Positions 50,102 to 60,321 of a DNA stretch of 64,000 nt are shown here, piece after piece; the stretch's first letter is position 1, and every line of letters begins with the position of its first letter. This stretch comes from Angiostrongylus vasorum (lineage: Eukaryota; Nematoda; Chromadorea; Rhabditida; Metastrongylidae): contig JADANN010000462.1 in assembly GCA_018806985.1 (NCBI GenBank), forward strand, positions 1,293,501 to 1,357,500, read 5' to 3'. The translations under genes were made by a program, and so were the position numbers. The notes beneath the pieces were generated by a model. That model was given only the letters and a program-made list of their open reading frames with translations. It was not told the DNA's origin and made no database searches.

Positions 50102-53100
50102 ATGGGGGTGTGTCTGACCATCGCTTGCTACCTGATCACATTCTCCCCTTCAGCAGCACTGTTCTGTCGTTTTGTCGCCAAGGATCCGCTGCGGATAATT
50201 CTATTCGTTTTTGGGGGTGAGTGGCGTGTTGTAACTCCAGTAAAAGATAGTCACAACGTTACCAGAAAGTTTGGAGAGGTGAGTGTATCTTGTCTTCATA
50301 AGGGATAGATCTGTTCCCTTTTGGAATTCGTCATGTTAGGGTGTTCGCTAACCAGTTGTTATTTCTATGCGCTCGCTAAGTAATACAGCCGTCATGTCGC
50401 ATGGAATGACTCACGCATTCACCAATTCCGAAGAGATGGGATATTTTTGCTCACCTAAAGACGCATCCGACATCAACTGCAATGGCGTTGATCACTTACA
50501 AGAAACTCACTATGTTTCACTGTTGTGACTTTGTTTTATAGGCAGCTTGAACGGCTTTCTGAGAGTAGACGTGGTGTCCCTCGCGCAGACACACTTTGGA
50601 ATGCATGCGACTACATGTTTACAGGAAATAAACGAGTAGCCTATCTCCTGAATTCATTTGTGTGTCAATACGCTGCCAAGGTCCGCTTCACACAACCCTT
50701 TGGAGTAATCCGCTCGAGCTTCTTCACATGGCGAATGACTTTATTGGAATTTCCTTGGGAAAATGCGAATGTTGTATTGGTATATTTGAGATTAGTGACG
50801 CATTGAATGGCTGTCTCTCGTAGTCGCAATTGTCAAAGCAATCGAAGCAGATAGCAATGTTTTTTTGGCTCAGTTAGTATTGCATTAGAGGTTTTCAACT
50901 GCAAGGCAATACAATAGATATTGTGCGGGAGATCAAGTATATATCACTGCTGGTATCTTGGGAAAGTACTTATAAGTTATACGCAATGTGCATTTATTTT
51001 CTGTTTAGTGCTTTCTTCTGGTTGGCATCTTTACTTCTGAGTTCTTTCATTTGGTTGGCGATTTCAACGTTAGGAGATGCTCTTCCACTAACTCTAGTGT
51101 GTTCAATATTTTTGCAAGATGCAGCCCGTATTTTCTACTTCTGGCTGTTGAAGAAGGCGCAGAGGTAGGTATTTTTTGTCCTATGCTTTGCTTAAAATCA
51201 CTTATAAGCAGTTGCAATTTCCAGTCGTTTGCTTGACAATTTTTTTAAATGAGCTCAATAACTGCGTACTTTCCGTAAGCGCTACTTCTATCCAAACTGA
51301 GTTTAATTCTCCAAATTTCGTAAGTGGACAGTGGAAAGTTAAGGGTTAGCTTTTTGCTGATTCACTGATATGTTATTATTGGGATTTCATTGATTACGAC
51401 TGTTCTAATCTACTATATTCAAGAGGTCTGAATAAAATTACCCGTCCTGGGACAACATCGATCGCTCCTGGAGTTTCAGACCTACACAACGCAAGGCATA
51501 TGCTTGCTCTGGTAGGTTTACGCTTTGAGCTAAGAAACAAAGGCACATTAATGGGTGTAAAGCCGTTCTGAAGTTTCCTATGATTTTTCTATATTTAACG
51601 GTTGTGAATGTTTACAGTCTAGTTATTTTTGGAAGGTGGAGTTTTAAACAAAGATTAGGTGGATTTCGAAAAGCATCATGTTTTTTGTTAATGTGTTAAA
51701 TGTACTTTTCACTAATGCTATGTGGCTTGGTTTGCCGAAAGTTGAGTCGATCCACTGACTTTGCGTGGTATCTTTAACCACTGTGCTACCCACGCAATGG
51801 GGAAAGAACGCTAAAAAAGTGTAAATGTTGTTGTAAGTGGATACGATTTTACGTAAATAAAAGAAGGCAGAGGAATAAATTTAAATCGGTTACAATACGC
51901 GCAAGGGGAATTGAGACGGGCTCGAATGAGGGCTGCCTACTTTTTGTTCATCTCTTGCAATTTTTGTCTGTGAATCATTCTCCCTATTCCACCTTCGTTC
52001 TAGGCCGCTGCAAAGGTGTTGTTCAACAATTAGCCATCTATCCTCCACTCGGGAAAGCGGGATGCACTCTAATTAATTTGCTTGAAATCATCTGAAGAAG
52101 GTTCATTTGTACACACTATGTAACAGGTTTAAAGGTATGTGGCCTCGGTATGGGAGTGATGGCTGCACTTGTGCTGACGATGAATGTTTTCGCCGAATTT
52201 GCTGGTCCTGGCACAATTGGTCTTCCTCGTGCTATGGAAGTGTGCTTCTTTTTTCGTAAATTTTTCTCTGGACCAATTTTATGCCGTTGTAATAAGAGGC
52301 TCTTATCATTTTTTTTTCTTTATTTCCTAGTTGATTGTAATCGTACTGCCGAAAAGTTTTTGTTAAGATGAACAGTCGTGACGTTAAAACCGCTGGGACA
52401 CAGCTTCCTCTCTATTATGCTTTGTCGGGATGTCTCACTTGTCTATTTAACGTGATCTGGACCATAATGGTAAGTCGCTTAAAGTTACAGCGTCGATACT
52501 CAACACTGTAATAGCATCTTCTATGCAAAATTTAATTACTTTTATTTTAAATAGTGTAATTCATTATCCCGACAAATATGTCTGTTTTTGGTACATATGC
52601 AATTACGGTGTTTTTCAGTGTTACTTCATTATATTAGTGTATTGTATATCAACGTTTCGTTTATTGTCATACATAGTTACTTGCCCTCACAACGGTTTAC
52701 CGCCTCATCGTAGCTGGGAGGTGTTCCTGTGTGTCGGACTGCGATGTACAGCGAGGAGATTCGTTGTCCCGGCAGGGTCTCCCATGCTGAGAAGGAGTCC
52801 GCGATTTCCATCAGGAATTCCAGCTAAGAGTAAACCAATATCAGGATCCACCACCGTCCTGGTATGAAAGTAGTCGCTTGATGGCAAATTTCCTTGTGAT
52901 CCACAAGGGCGGTGACTGGCTGTGGTGGTGGCGACCTGGAGCAGACTTTGGCCTGGCTGACCTTCGGACTCCAGAGAACTACAACGGCTAAACCATCAAA
53001 ACTCCGAAAAAAACGGAAATTATGCTGAGGCTCGCACAACCAGTGAAGACGGGTCGTCTAAGTATCCAAGTAAGTAACTTGCTAACTTACTTGATACCTG

Positions 53101-54070
53101 AACGGCCCGTCATCACTAGTGCGAGCCCCAGCATAATCACCATTTTTCGGAGATTTGCTGCTTAAGCCATTATGGTTTCCTGGAATTTTGGGAGACGGAT
53201 CCGATGCCGGGACAACGAATCTCCTCGCTGTACATCGCAGTCCGACACACAGGAACACCTCCCAGCTACGATGAGGCGGTAAACCGTTGGGAGACATACG
53301 TAATTAATCGTCTGAAATTTCTAGTTGTTACGACAAATCGGTACTATCCCTTCGATAATTTGTTGCAAGTCTGAATATCTGTGTTTCAAATTGATTCACA
53401 TTTTGATGTGCAGCTTTTTCGTTTAGCTCTAGAAAAAGTATCCCTTTAGTTAATAAAGTTTTTCTTTTTTCCTATCAGTGATGCTTCGCTTTTTTTTAAA
53501 ATTTTTTTCATAACTAAGTATTACTGCTTTTACCTGTCTTTGCAGTTTTGGGACTCGTGCCACAAGATAAAGCAGGGACAGTTTTGGGCTCTCCCTGCGA
53601 TAGTTGCAACGGCAGTCCACATTATTGCCAGCATTGCGGTAGGTTTAATTTCATTCTTTCCGCTTCGGTGTTTAAATTTGTTTTCTTCAAAGCTCTCAGT
53701 TGATGTACATCAATTAAAAAGCGCTGATTTCAGAGTTGGTACAACTCCTCTGGTCATCAACCAATTGTTCTCTCCATCCAGTTTAGTCTTCTATTTTGCT
53801 GCATACTCTATTCGCAAGTAATTATGGGCGGGACACTGCATTCGATGCTCGAAGGTAAGTATGGTCACTATGTAGAGTTTCTTAAATATCTGTTTGGATA
53901 ATTAAAGTTCAGTGCAAGTTGAGATACCTCGCATTACAGGTGTGCGTTGTGCATTGATGGACTGGATTACGTTAAAGTGGTTACGTGAAAATGTTTTGAA
54001 AAAAGAACATGGTTCTTTTTTGTCAGTTGAGGAAATGGAAGCGGAAGAAAGAGGAGAGATGAACACTTGA
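50102..54070 (+). CDS. aph-1: APH-1, gamma-secretase complex subunit
   Basis: APH-1 is the seven-pass scaffold that, with nicastrin, presenilin and PEN-2, forms the protease that cleaves Notch-type receptors and APP-like proteins. Exons: 50102-50216, 51009-51164, 51424-51511, 52135-52239, 52368-52469, 53546-53638, 53734-53854, 53940-54070, giving about 303 residues (worm about 308). It starts MGVCLTIACYLITFSPS and shows LLKKAQR|GLNKITRPG, APGVSDLHNARHMLAL, the VCGLGMGVMAAL segment with its GxxxG-type glycines, GPGTIGLPRA, FWDSCHKI and VIMGGT. It ends with a charged tail. All junctions agree in phase except exon 1/2, where one base is missing; the five-G run at 50213-50217 next to the donor is the likely place. 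The first intron contains an unexplained ORF (50525-50806). The 52470-53545 intron contains a large inverted repeat. Confidence 0.92.
52685..53300. repeat. Head-to-head pair of element E copies forming a long inverted repeat in an aph-1 intron
   Basis: The left arm (52685-53080, minus-oriented) and right arm (53085-53300, plus-oriented) meet at a small palindromic centre (ccaagtaagtaacttgctaa...). The outermost 85-90 bp of the arms, from the cggtttaccgcctcat end to the gtcccggca block, appear identical as reverse complements. The right arm lacks an internal block present on the left. The whole unit lies inside the 52470-53545 intron and should form a hairpin in the pre-mRNA. Confidence 0.85.
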
Positions 54071-54310
54071 TTCTAAATCATGTTTAGTCTCAAAGGTTTA
54101 GCCTACGTTATCCAAATACTTTACTTGTTTGGATTTCCGCAGTTGTTTTCCAGTGAACATGGATCTAGATGCGAATTTAACCTCTTTGAGAATTCTTTGA
54201 CTTCGCAGGCATTGGTAAGTGAGAAGTCGCTTCCAGTGGTGTATGTTAACTATTTAACTAGTTACCTATTTTTTATGTGTTTACCCGTTAAGGGAAAAAA
54301 CGAAATCTTC
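54071..54310. other. Short gap downstream of aph-1
   Basis: Holds a segment that looks like an exon by its borders: acceptor ttgttttccag ending at about 54152 and donor GTAAGT after 54213, with an open frame between them. I could not join it in phase to the ORF that follows. It may be aph-1 3' untranslated sequence. Confidence 0.3.
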
Positions 54311-54698
54311 AGGAGAACAGAATGAGGAGGGGAGTGTCGAATTGTTTAATCTTAATCTCCGTTTATTGATCTCATGTTTACTACATTTATTTTATCTGCT
54401 CCCACTCTACATGTATCACATGAATTTTTGTCGAGACTTTCTGGAATCAATGTTCAGTTACTTATTACCTATACTGTGGTTTAATTTATGTCTGGGGAAG
54501 TTTTCTGCTACTGTAAGAAATAAACTACGTCAAGTACTGTCTCTTGGTGTTTGTTCTTCCATGCTTGGAATAAATAAAAAGGTTATCAATCTTATATTAA
54601 TGCGTAGTCATATTCGTGTTCCATCAATGATCAATGAAGCTGGAAGTGTTGCACCTGCTTCTTTCGAAATCAGTTGCAGTGGCAAACAGGACGAGTGA
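54311..54698 (+). CDS. Unidentified hydrophobic ORF, possible last exon of a membrane protein
   Basis: An open frame follows a tcttcag acceptor and runs to a TGA at about 54698. It contains two hydrophobic stretches (LLISCLLHLFYLLPLYMY and MFSYLLPILWFNLCL), then a basic turn (KFSATVRNKLRQV) and a polar tail. The pattern of hydrophobic helix, short loop, hydrophobic helix and basic tail is like the end of a seven-pass receptor, but I recognise no signature. Only 240 bp separate it from the aph-1 stop codon, too little for the rest of such a receptor. It could be a remnant or a small two-pass protein. Confidence 0.3.
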
Positions 54699-54724
54699 TC
54701 AATGGCTTTTCATTTTAGTTAGAA

Positions 54725-55110
54725 ATAGAAGGGACCAAATAGTGCAGTGGTAGTGGTCGTGTCCATTGCGCACACACCCCAACATTCTCACGGCGTGTTT
54801 CGACTCTGCAGTGCTCATGGAATCGATCATCTTTTATAGGTCGGAAAATGGGTACTAGACTTCCTTCAGAGAAGCCCACTCTCTCTAATCTATATGGAAA
54901 CCTTTTAGTATGGCTATCTCAGGATTTTAGGGAGAGTCCATTTGACCAATATTCAATGACATTCGTGACGAAGACGGAAAATCCTTAAGCAGTAGCTGAA
55001 CCCAAATGCGAACAGTTCGTAGACCTTCATGAATGGTGAATACGAACAAGGGAACAAATCGAATGCGAGAGGTGCTGGGGTTCGCACAGTGTGATAAATG
55101 TGGTGGGAAT
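54725..55110 (+). repeat. SINE family D copy
   Basis: The head ccaaatagtgcagtggtagtgg (A box) is followed by a degraded B-box region and a body with ggtactagacttc, aatctatatggaaacc, ttagggagagtccat and the cgaatgcgagaggtgctgggg tail block seen in the other family D copies. Confidence 0.65.
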
Positions 55111-58100
55111 CCAAATGAAAACACAGCACGGCAATCTCGGAGTTCCGTTAGTGTATCGCACTCATCTAGCCTTCCATATCCCATTCATAAGAGCAGGCAA
55201 GAATTCTTCAAATCGCAGCCGAGCCCGATGCATGATCTCGACCATTTATAGATGATAGTTGCTACGCAACGAAAGAAACAGAAAGTGCTTGGATCTGCAC
55301 ATTATGTGAGGACAGGCAATGAAATAGATATCTGGTGCAAACTGATCGATTCCGGAATATGCTGGAGTCGACAAGAAGTAGTGCATCCTTCATTTTGTCC
55401 TCCATCTGATATCGCGCTAAGCAATTGAAGAGGCGGGGTTTACGTGCATTCGTCGGTGCAGTTTGTTGCATAACAGCTGATTTGGCTTGTGCGATCATTG
55501 GATCAATCCGCCAACTTACAAATAATTCAAAAAACCTGTGATCTGGAAGTTTTTGGATTGGACAACGAGCTTATTGTTTGCGTGCAAGTCGATCTACCTC
55601 GATTTTTCCTTTTCCCTTGGGCTCTTTGATCAACTATTTTAACATGTAAGACGAAGTCGAGCATGGGACGAATATAATGACAGTAAGAAAAACGATGACA
55701 AGAGGATATCTAGTGACAAGCTTCTTCACCAAATGGTTCACTTTTTGCCGACCAGTAATAAAGACCAGAACACCATCGTCTGATACTTGTATACTCGGAT
55801 ACTTGGACGGCCCGTCTTCACTAGTTGTACGGGCACCAGCATAATCTCCATTTTTTTTCTTCTTTGGAGACTTGCCAGTTGAGCCATTATGGTTCCATGG
55901 GATCCCGAAGTAAGCCTGGCCAAGTTCTGCCGCGGATCGTCTGATAATGCTTCATGAACTCGACGTACTTTTCTGGAAGTAGCCGCCACTTAGTCGTCAG
56001 GCATGCGTTTCTCAAGCCTTACTGTAACTGTAAGTTGTCCACCTTCCACTGTACAGTTTTTTGTTCCAGAACGGGAAACAACCTTTTATAAGCGACATAT
56101 TGAAGTCGAAGGGTTGCTGACAAGGTAATCAACTTTGGAGGTTGAGTGCCTTAGCACGAAGCGGCGTAATTCTACTCAACATACCGATTAAGATATCGCC
56201 GTACATAGATCGTTCATGGTATAAGGAAAGCAGAATACTTCTTCAGCATAAAATCATACTCCATCTCTTTCATCAGTACTTCATCAGTCACGATTATGAT
56301 TCGTGTCTTATCCGAACGATTTCCTTCATAATATATTTAATAAGAAACTTCATCAGGTGCACCTAACTCTTCCCCCATCACGTTTAGACAAAGAAATAGC
56401 GGCTACCCGCTGCGGCTCATTGATCCCAGTTAGCTAACCATCGCTTGCATAACCTACTTCGTAAAGAAACTGAGTGATAAAGTGGCAACAATGTCACTTA
56501 GAAGGTGTCATAGGTTACGGCTTCTCACAACGCTATTTTTTGAGTTATGGATTTGAGGAAGCCCTTTCTGCATCAGAGGTTGCAAACACTGGAGTTACTC
56601 ATCTTCGTGCGAAGTACTCCTGCAGCAGTAGTATCTTTCTCTTTTATCTACCGTTAGGTGGCACCGTAATCACTACTGGAGCGTCTGTAATCGTCTGCTT
56701 TGCAAACTCCACTTCAACTCCTCGTTTCCCTTGTAGTTCTAGTTCCGTGGTCTGGAGTGAGCGAGCGCAATTTCTGTCATGAACTGGCCGTCGTTGTCAG
56801 GGTTCCGGCCGGCTCGGCTACTGCGACAAGCCGGAGCTATTGTTCACACGCACAGATCTCGGCAACAAGTCGTGCAGATCCGATCGCTCCGAATGAGGTC
56901 ACTTTTACCACATTGTAAATCGGCATTGCTGCTGAGATTCCAGTCGTAGACAAGCTGAAATACCAGTGCAATAACGTGTCTGCTATTTCATCAACTAAAT
57001 GAAAGTGGTCGAATTCGAGCGAATTAGTGGACCGTCGGAAGAACTATCGATGCTCTTACAGCTCAAAAGCAACGGATAAGTGCTAGAATCTTCCTAACAT
57101 CACCATAGTTTACCTACCGAAAAAATACACTTGCGATAGGTCCGTCCATTGCAAATTCCCTCAGTGTGGAGTTCGGGATAAAAATAAGTATCCCATTGAA
57201 TTTCTACATGAGTCAAGAATTCTTTTTCATTTTTAACCACGCTTTTTTTTCTTCAGTGACTTTATATTTTTAAAGCAGGGCTTGGTACTGTATTGTTTTA
57301 CTTGCATATACCGTTGGTAAATTGTTTCAGGATTTTCGAAACCTCTTTTTTGGCTTCTTGGATTTACATTTCGTAAGATGAGGGAAACCCTTCTGCTAAG
57401 GTTCGTGCTCTTCGACAGTCTGTGGTTGAAAAGTCAAGAATAAACCAAAAAGATGACTCTATAAAATCCGACAATTTGAGCCTTTAAACGCCTTCTTGCA
57501 TTGAGCACAATGCATCCGTGCAATATTACCTGCCGCTTTCAACTCCAAACCTGGATATCTCAGCTGAAATAGAACAAAGAGCATCGAAATTCTCAGATAT
57601 ATGCCTAAAAAATAGAAGTTCTGTAACTGTACAAAAACCAAATCGTGACTTTCTGGACTCTGTGAAAAATATTTCTCTCCTACCCTCCACTTTCAACGCG
57701 AACGCGTGAAAGAGAAACAAGCTGGAATCCTTTAAGCAGGACACGACGGTGTTCTCCAGTGTCTCGTTTACGTTTGCCTGCTGCCGCTCCTCTAGTGGAA
57801 ACATTCGACACTTAGATTTCGCTATGAAGTTCTTGAGAAGTTTATTTTTAAACATGGACATTTGGAAGGACACTGTATGGGAATTACACATAGGATCAGT
57901 GCGACAGAGCAAAGCATCTATTATAAATCTATGATGTCCCGAACTGTTGAAATACTTAAGTCATCGAGAAATTACAGTCAATTATTGATAAACCGTGTTA
58001 AGGAGTTATGTGTCCAATCCGACTGATGATTGTTGGACACTTCGTACTACTAGAAAAACTTTGAGAGGAGCTACAATGCTAAGAGTTGCCTTAATATAGA

Positions 58101-58390
58101 AAAAAACTGTGGGACTTCTTACACGGAACGTCATCCAAACAATTGGAATCCCGTATGTATAGACCCTGGTGGAGGATAGGTCAGTTGCGCTGTATAAATG
58201 ACAGTGGTGATCACCCAACTGATGGGTAGCGATACATTCCTCAAGGAGATGATCCACGATTAGGCATAGATTGTCATGAGAACACAGAAATCGGAGATAT
58301 CTCGCTGTGTGACCAATTTCACTACACATTCATGTGTTCCTGATCGCTGATGATGATATTCCAGACGGAGGCGGTGCTTCAAGAACGCGT
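55111..58390. other. Intergenic region between the aph-1 side and the collagen gene
   Basis: 3.3 kb. It contains an element E fragment (55780-55930, acggcccgtcttcactagtt ... ggttccatgggatcc) and a GC-richer stretch at 56740-56910 with no clear exon. The rest shows only scattered short ORFs. The final part should be the collagen promoter. Confidence 0.5.
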
Positions 58391-58397
58391 TATAAAA
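58391..58397 (+). promoter_or_regulatory. Candidate TATA box of the cuticle collagen gene
   Basis: The TATAAAA sequence lies 32 bp before the collagen start codon (58429). A very short 5' leader is plausible for nematode collagen genes, many of which have TATA-type promoters and trans-spliced or very short leaders. The call rests on position and sequence only. Confidence 0.5.
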
Positions 58398-58428
58398 AGG
58401 CACTCGTCATCCGCATGACGTTGTAGTC

Positions 58429-60037
58429 ATGAAGGACCATCTCGTCGATGATGACGAGGCCGAAATGATCCGTTTTCGAAGGTGACTTCAACACCATCAT
58501 CTCTTCTTTGCTTGTTCTTCTTTTCATAATCCTTCTCAACACGTATAACTATAGGTCCGCCTTCTCTGCGGTCACTATTTCTACTGTGACAATCCTTGGC
58601 TGTATTATCCTCACTCCTCTCGCCTATCATAACGTTCAGAAGTTGCACAGTAGTTTACTTAACGACGCCCACTTCTGTAAGGTAGGCCAACTGCGTGTTT
58701 GCGTATCCGAACGTACTGTGGTACCGGTCATCTTTTTGCCGCGTCGCACAGCTCTTCTAGCTGTTTCGGAAAGAAATTGATCCTCTGTGTAGCGCAGTTA
58801 AGAAAATTTTACTCGATTGAAAGCATATGAATTAGCAATACGGACGATGTTTTGCTTAGAGTCGAAATCGTGATCTCTGGGGAGAAGTTGTGACTGTTTC
58901 ATTGGGAAAAGGTCACCACGAAACAGTAGAGCGGCTGAGAAGACAAACAATAGAGCGGCCAGCAAGTCGATGGCTTTTCGGTCACCTGATCACTACGAAT
59001 ACGAAGTTAGTTAATCAATGCGTATCTTAGCGATTTTTTACTGTACATAATATGTTACAGCCGTGAACGGAGGCAGGGAAAGTTCCAAACAGAGAAAACA
59101 GCAGGAGAAGCAGGAGCTGGAGGAAGTGGAACATTACCAGAAGCTGGCGCAAATGTCAATCAATCTAACAACTTAGTAGACAATGCTTAAATATAACAGT
59201 ACTTGCAGGTTCTTGGAGGAGCTCAGGGGATACTGTGGATGTCAAACTGGCCCACCTGGACCACCAGGAGATCCTGGGGAAGACGGCGATAATGGCAAAG
59301 ATGGACAGCCTGGAAACAGCGGTCAACCTGGACAGGGTGCTTTAGAGGAATATGCTAACGAAGAATTATTCACAACGAGTGAATGCTTTAGATGGATCCC
59401 GCTCCTTTTCCACGCAGATGGCGGTTCCATGTGTTCGAGTGCCCTCCCGGACCACCAGGAGCACCAGGACCGCCTGGCGAAAAGGGACCTCGGGGCTACC
59501 CAGGAGAAACCGGAGAGCCTGGAACACCAGGAAAACCGGGAGAGAAGGGACCGGCTGGTAGAGCTGGATCTCCTGGACCTACTGGGTATCCAGGAGACCA
59601 GGAGAAAAGGTGACAAAAATTATTTGCACAATTTTTAAGTTGCAGTAAATAATTTCGTGTTAATGAATGTTTCAAAAAACAGATGATGTATACAATTCTC
59701 GTCAGGGTGAGAGTGGCAAAAGTCTTCCGATAGAAGCTCCTCCTGGTCCGCCTGGTAGGCCCGGAGAGATGGGACCCCCCTGGACCTCCTGGTCCTCCCG
59801 GAGAGAAAGGGAGACAAGGAGAGCCCGGACTGCCGGGAATCCAAGGAGATCGAGGATCCCCAGGTTTGCTTTTGAAATGGGAATGTCGAACTGTTGCAGG
59901 TATAGGCACATGAAACCATTGTTTTAGGACCATATGGTAAGCCTGGAAGTGCAGGACCTCCCGGACCCGATGGAATCCCGGGAGAGATGGGAAGCTGCGA
60001 ACATTGTCCTCCGCCAAGAACACCTCCCGGTTATTAG
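58429..60037 (+). CDS. Nematode cuticle collagen, reading frame interrupted
   Basis: This is a secreted structural collagen of the worm exoskeleton. Approximate exons: 58429-58481, 58555-58681, 58860-58911, 59061-59175, 59209-59336, 59392-59609, 59706-59863, 59928-60037. The start [17 protein letters not shown] joins in phase to [16 protein letters not shown], the N-terminal cuticle-collagen membrane segment that ends in NDAHFCK. A RERRQ string resembles the furin-type site before the Gly-X-Y region. [12 protein letters not shown] opens the triple-helix repeats. FECPPGPPG is the interruption motif, and [13 protein letters not shown] followed by a stop is a typical C-terminus. Frames do not join at 58911/59061, 59175/59209 and 59336/59392. 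Exon 59392-59609 looks one base short near its end, and 59706-59863 has an extra C in a six-C run (59775-59780). It is either a recent pseudogene or carries consensus errors. Confidence 0.8.
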
Positions 60038-60255
60038 GTCACTTCGATGACAATTCCTTCCTTCCTTTGCTCATCTATTTTACCAGTTTTTTTCCTAGTT
60101 GCTACAAATTCTTCCATAAATTTCAAACTGGCCATTTTCGACATTTGATTTTTTATGAACAGCTCTTTCTTATCGGTAGAAAGTTGTGCTACGTATTTTT
60201 GCTCTGCTAAGGGTTGTTCCATTTCTTCTATTAGCTTTGACTGTCCCTTTTCCAT
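60034..60255 (-). CDS. Small charged ORF, hypothetical protein
   Basis: 73 codons from an ATG at 60255 (MEKGQSKLIEEMEQ ... KNQMSKMASLKFMEEF ... GIVIEVT). The composition is Lys/Glu-rich with long helical character and no stop until 60034, unusual for this AT-rich DNA. It ends tail to tail with the collagen, its stop overlapping the collagen's last 4 nt. The frame stays open upstream to about 60321, so the visible part may be only a last exon. I recognise no family. Confidence 0.35.
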   Translation of the reverse strand: MEKGQSKLIEEMEQPLAEQKYVAQLSTDKKELFIKNQMSKMASLKFMEEFVATRKKTGKIDEQRKEGIVIEVT

Positions 60256-60321
60256 GACAATTTTATTCGTTATAAGTATGATGAGAAATAAGCATGAAGC
60301 ATCACTGTTTCTGCATGACAA

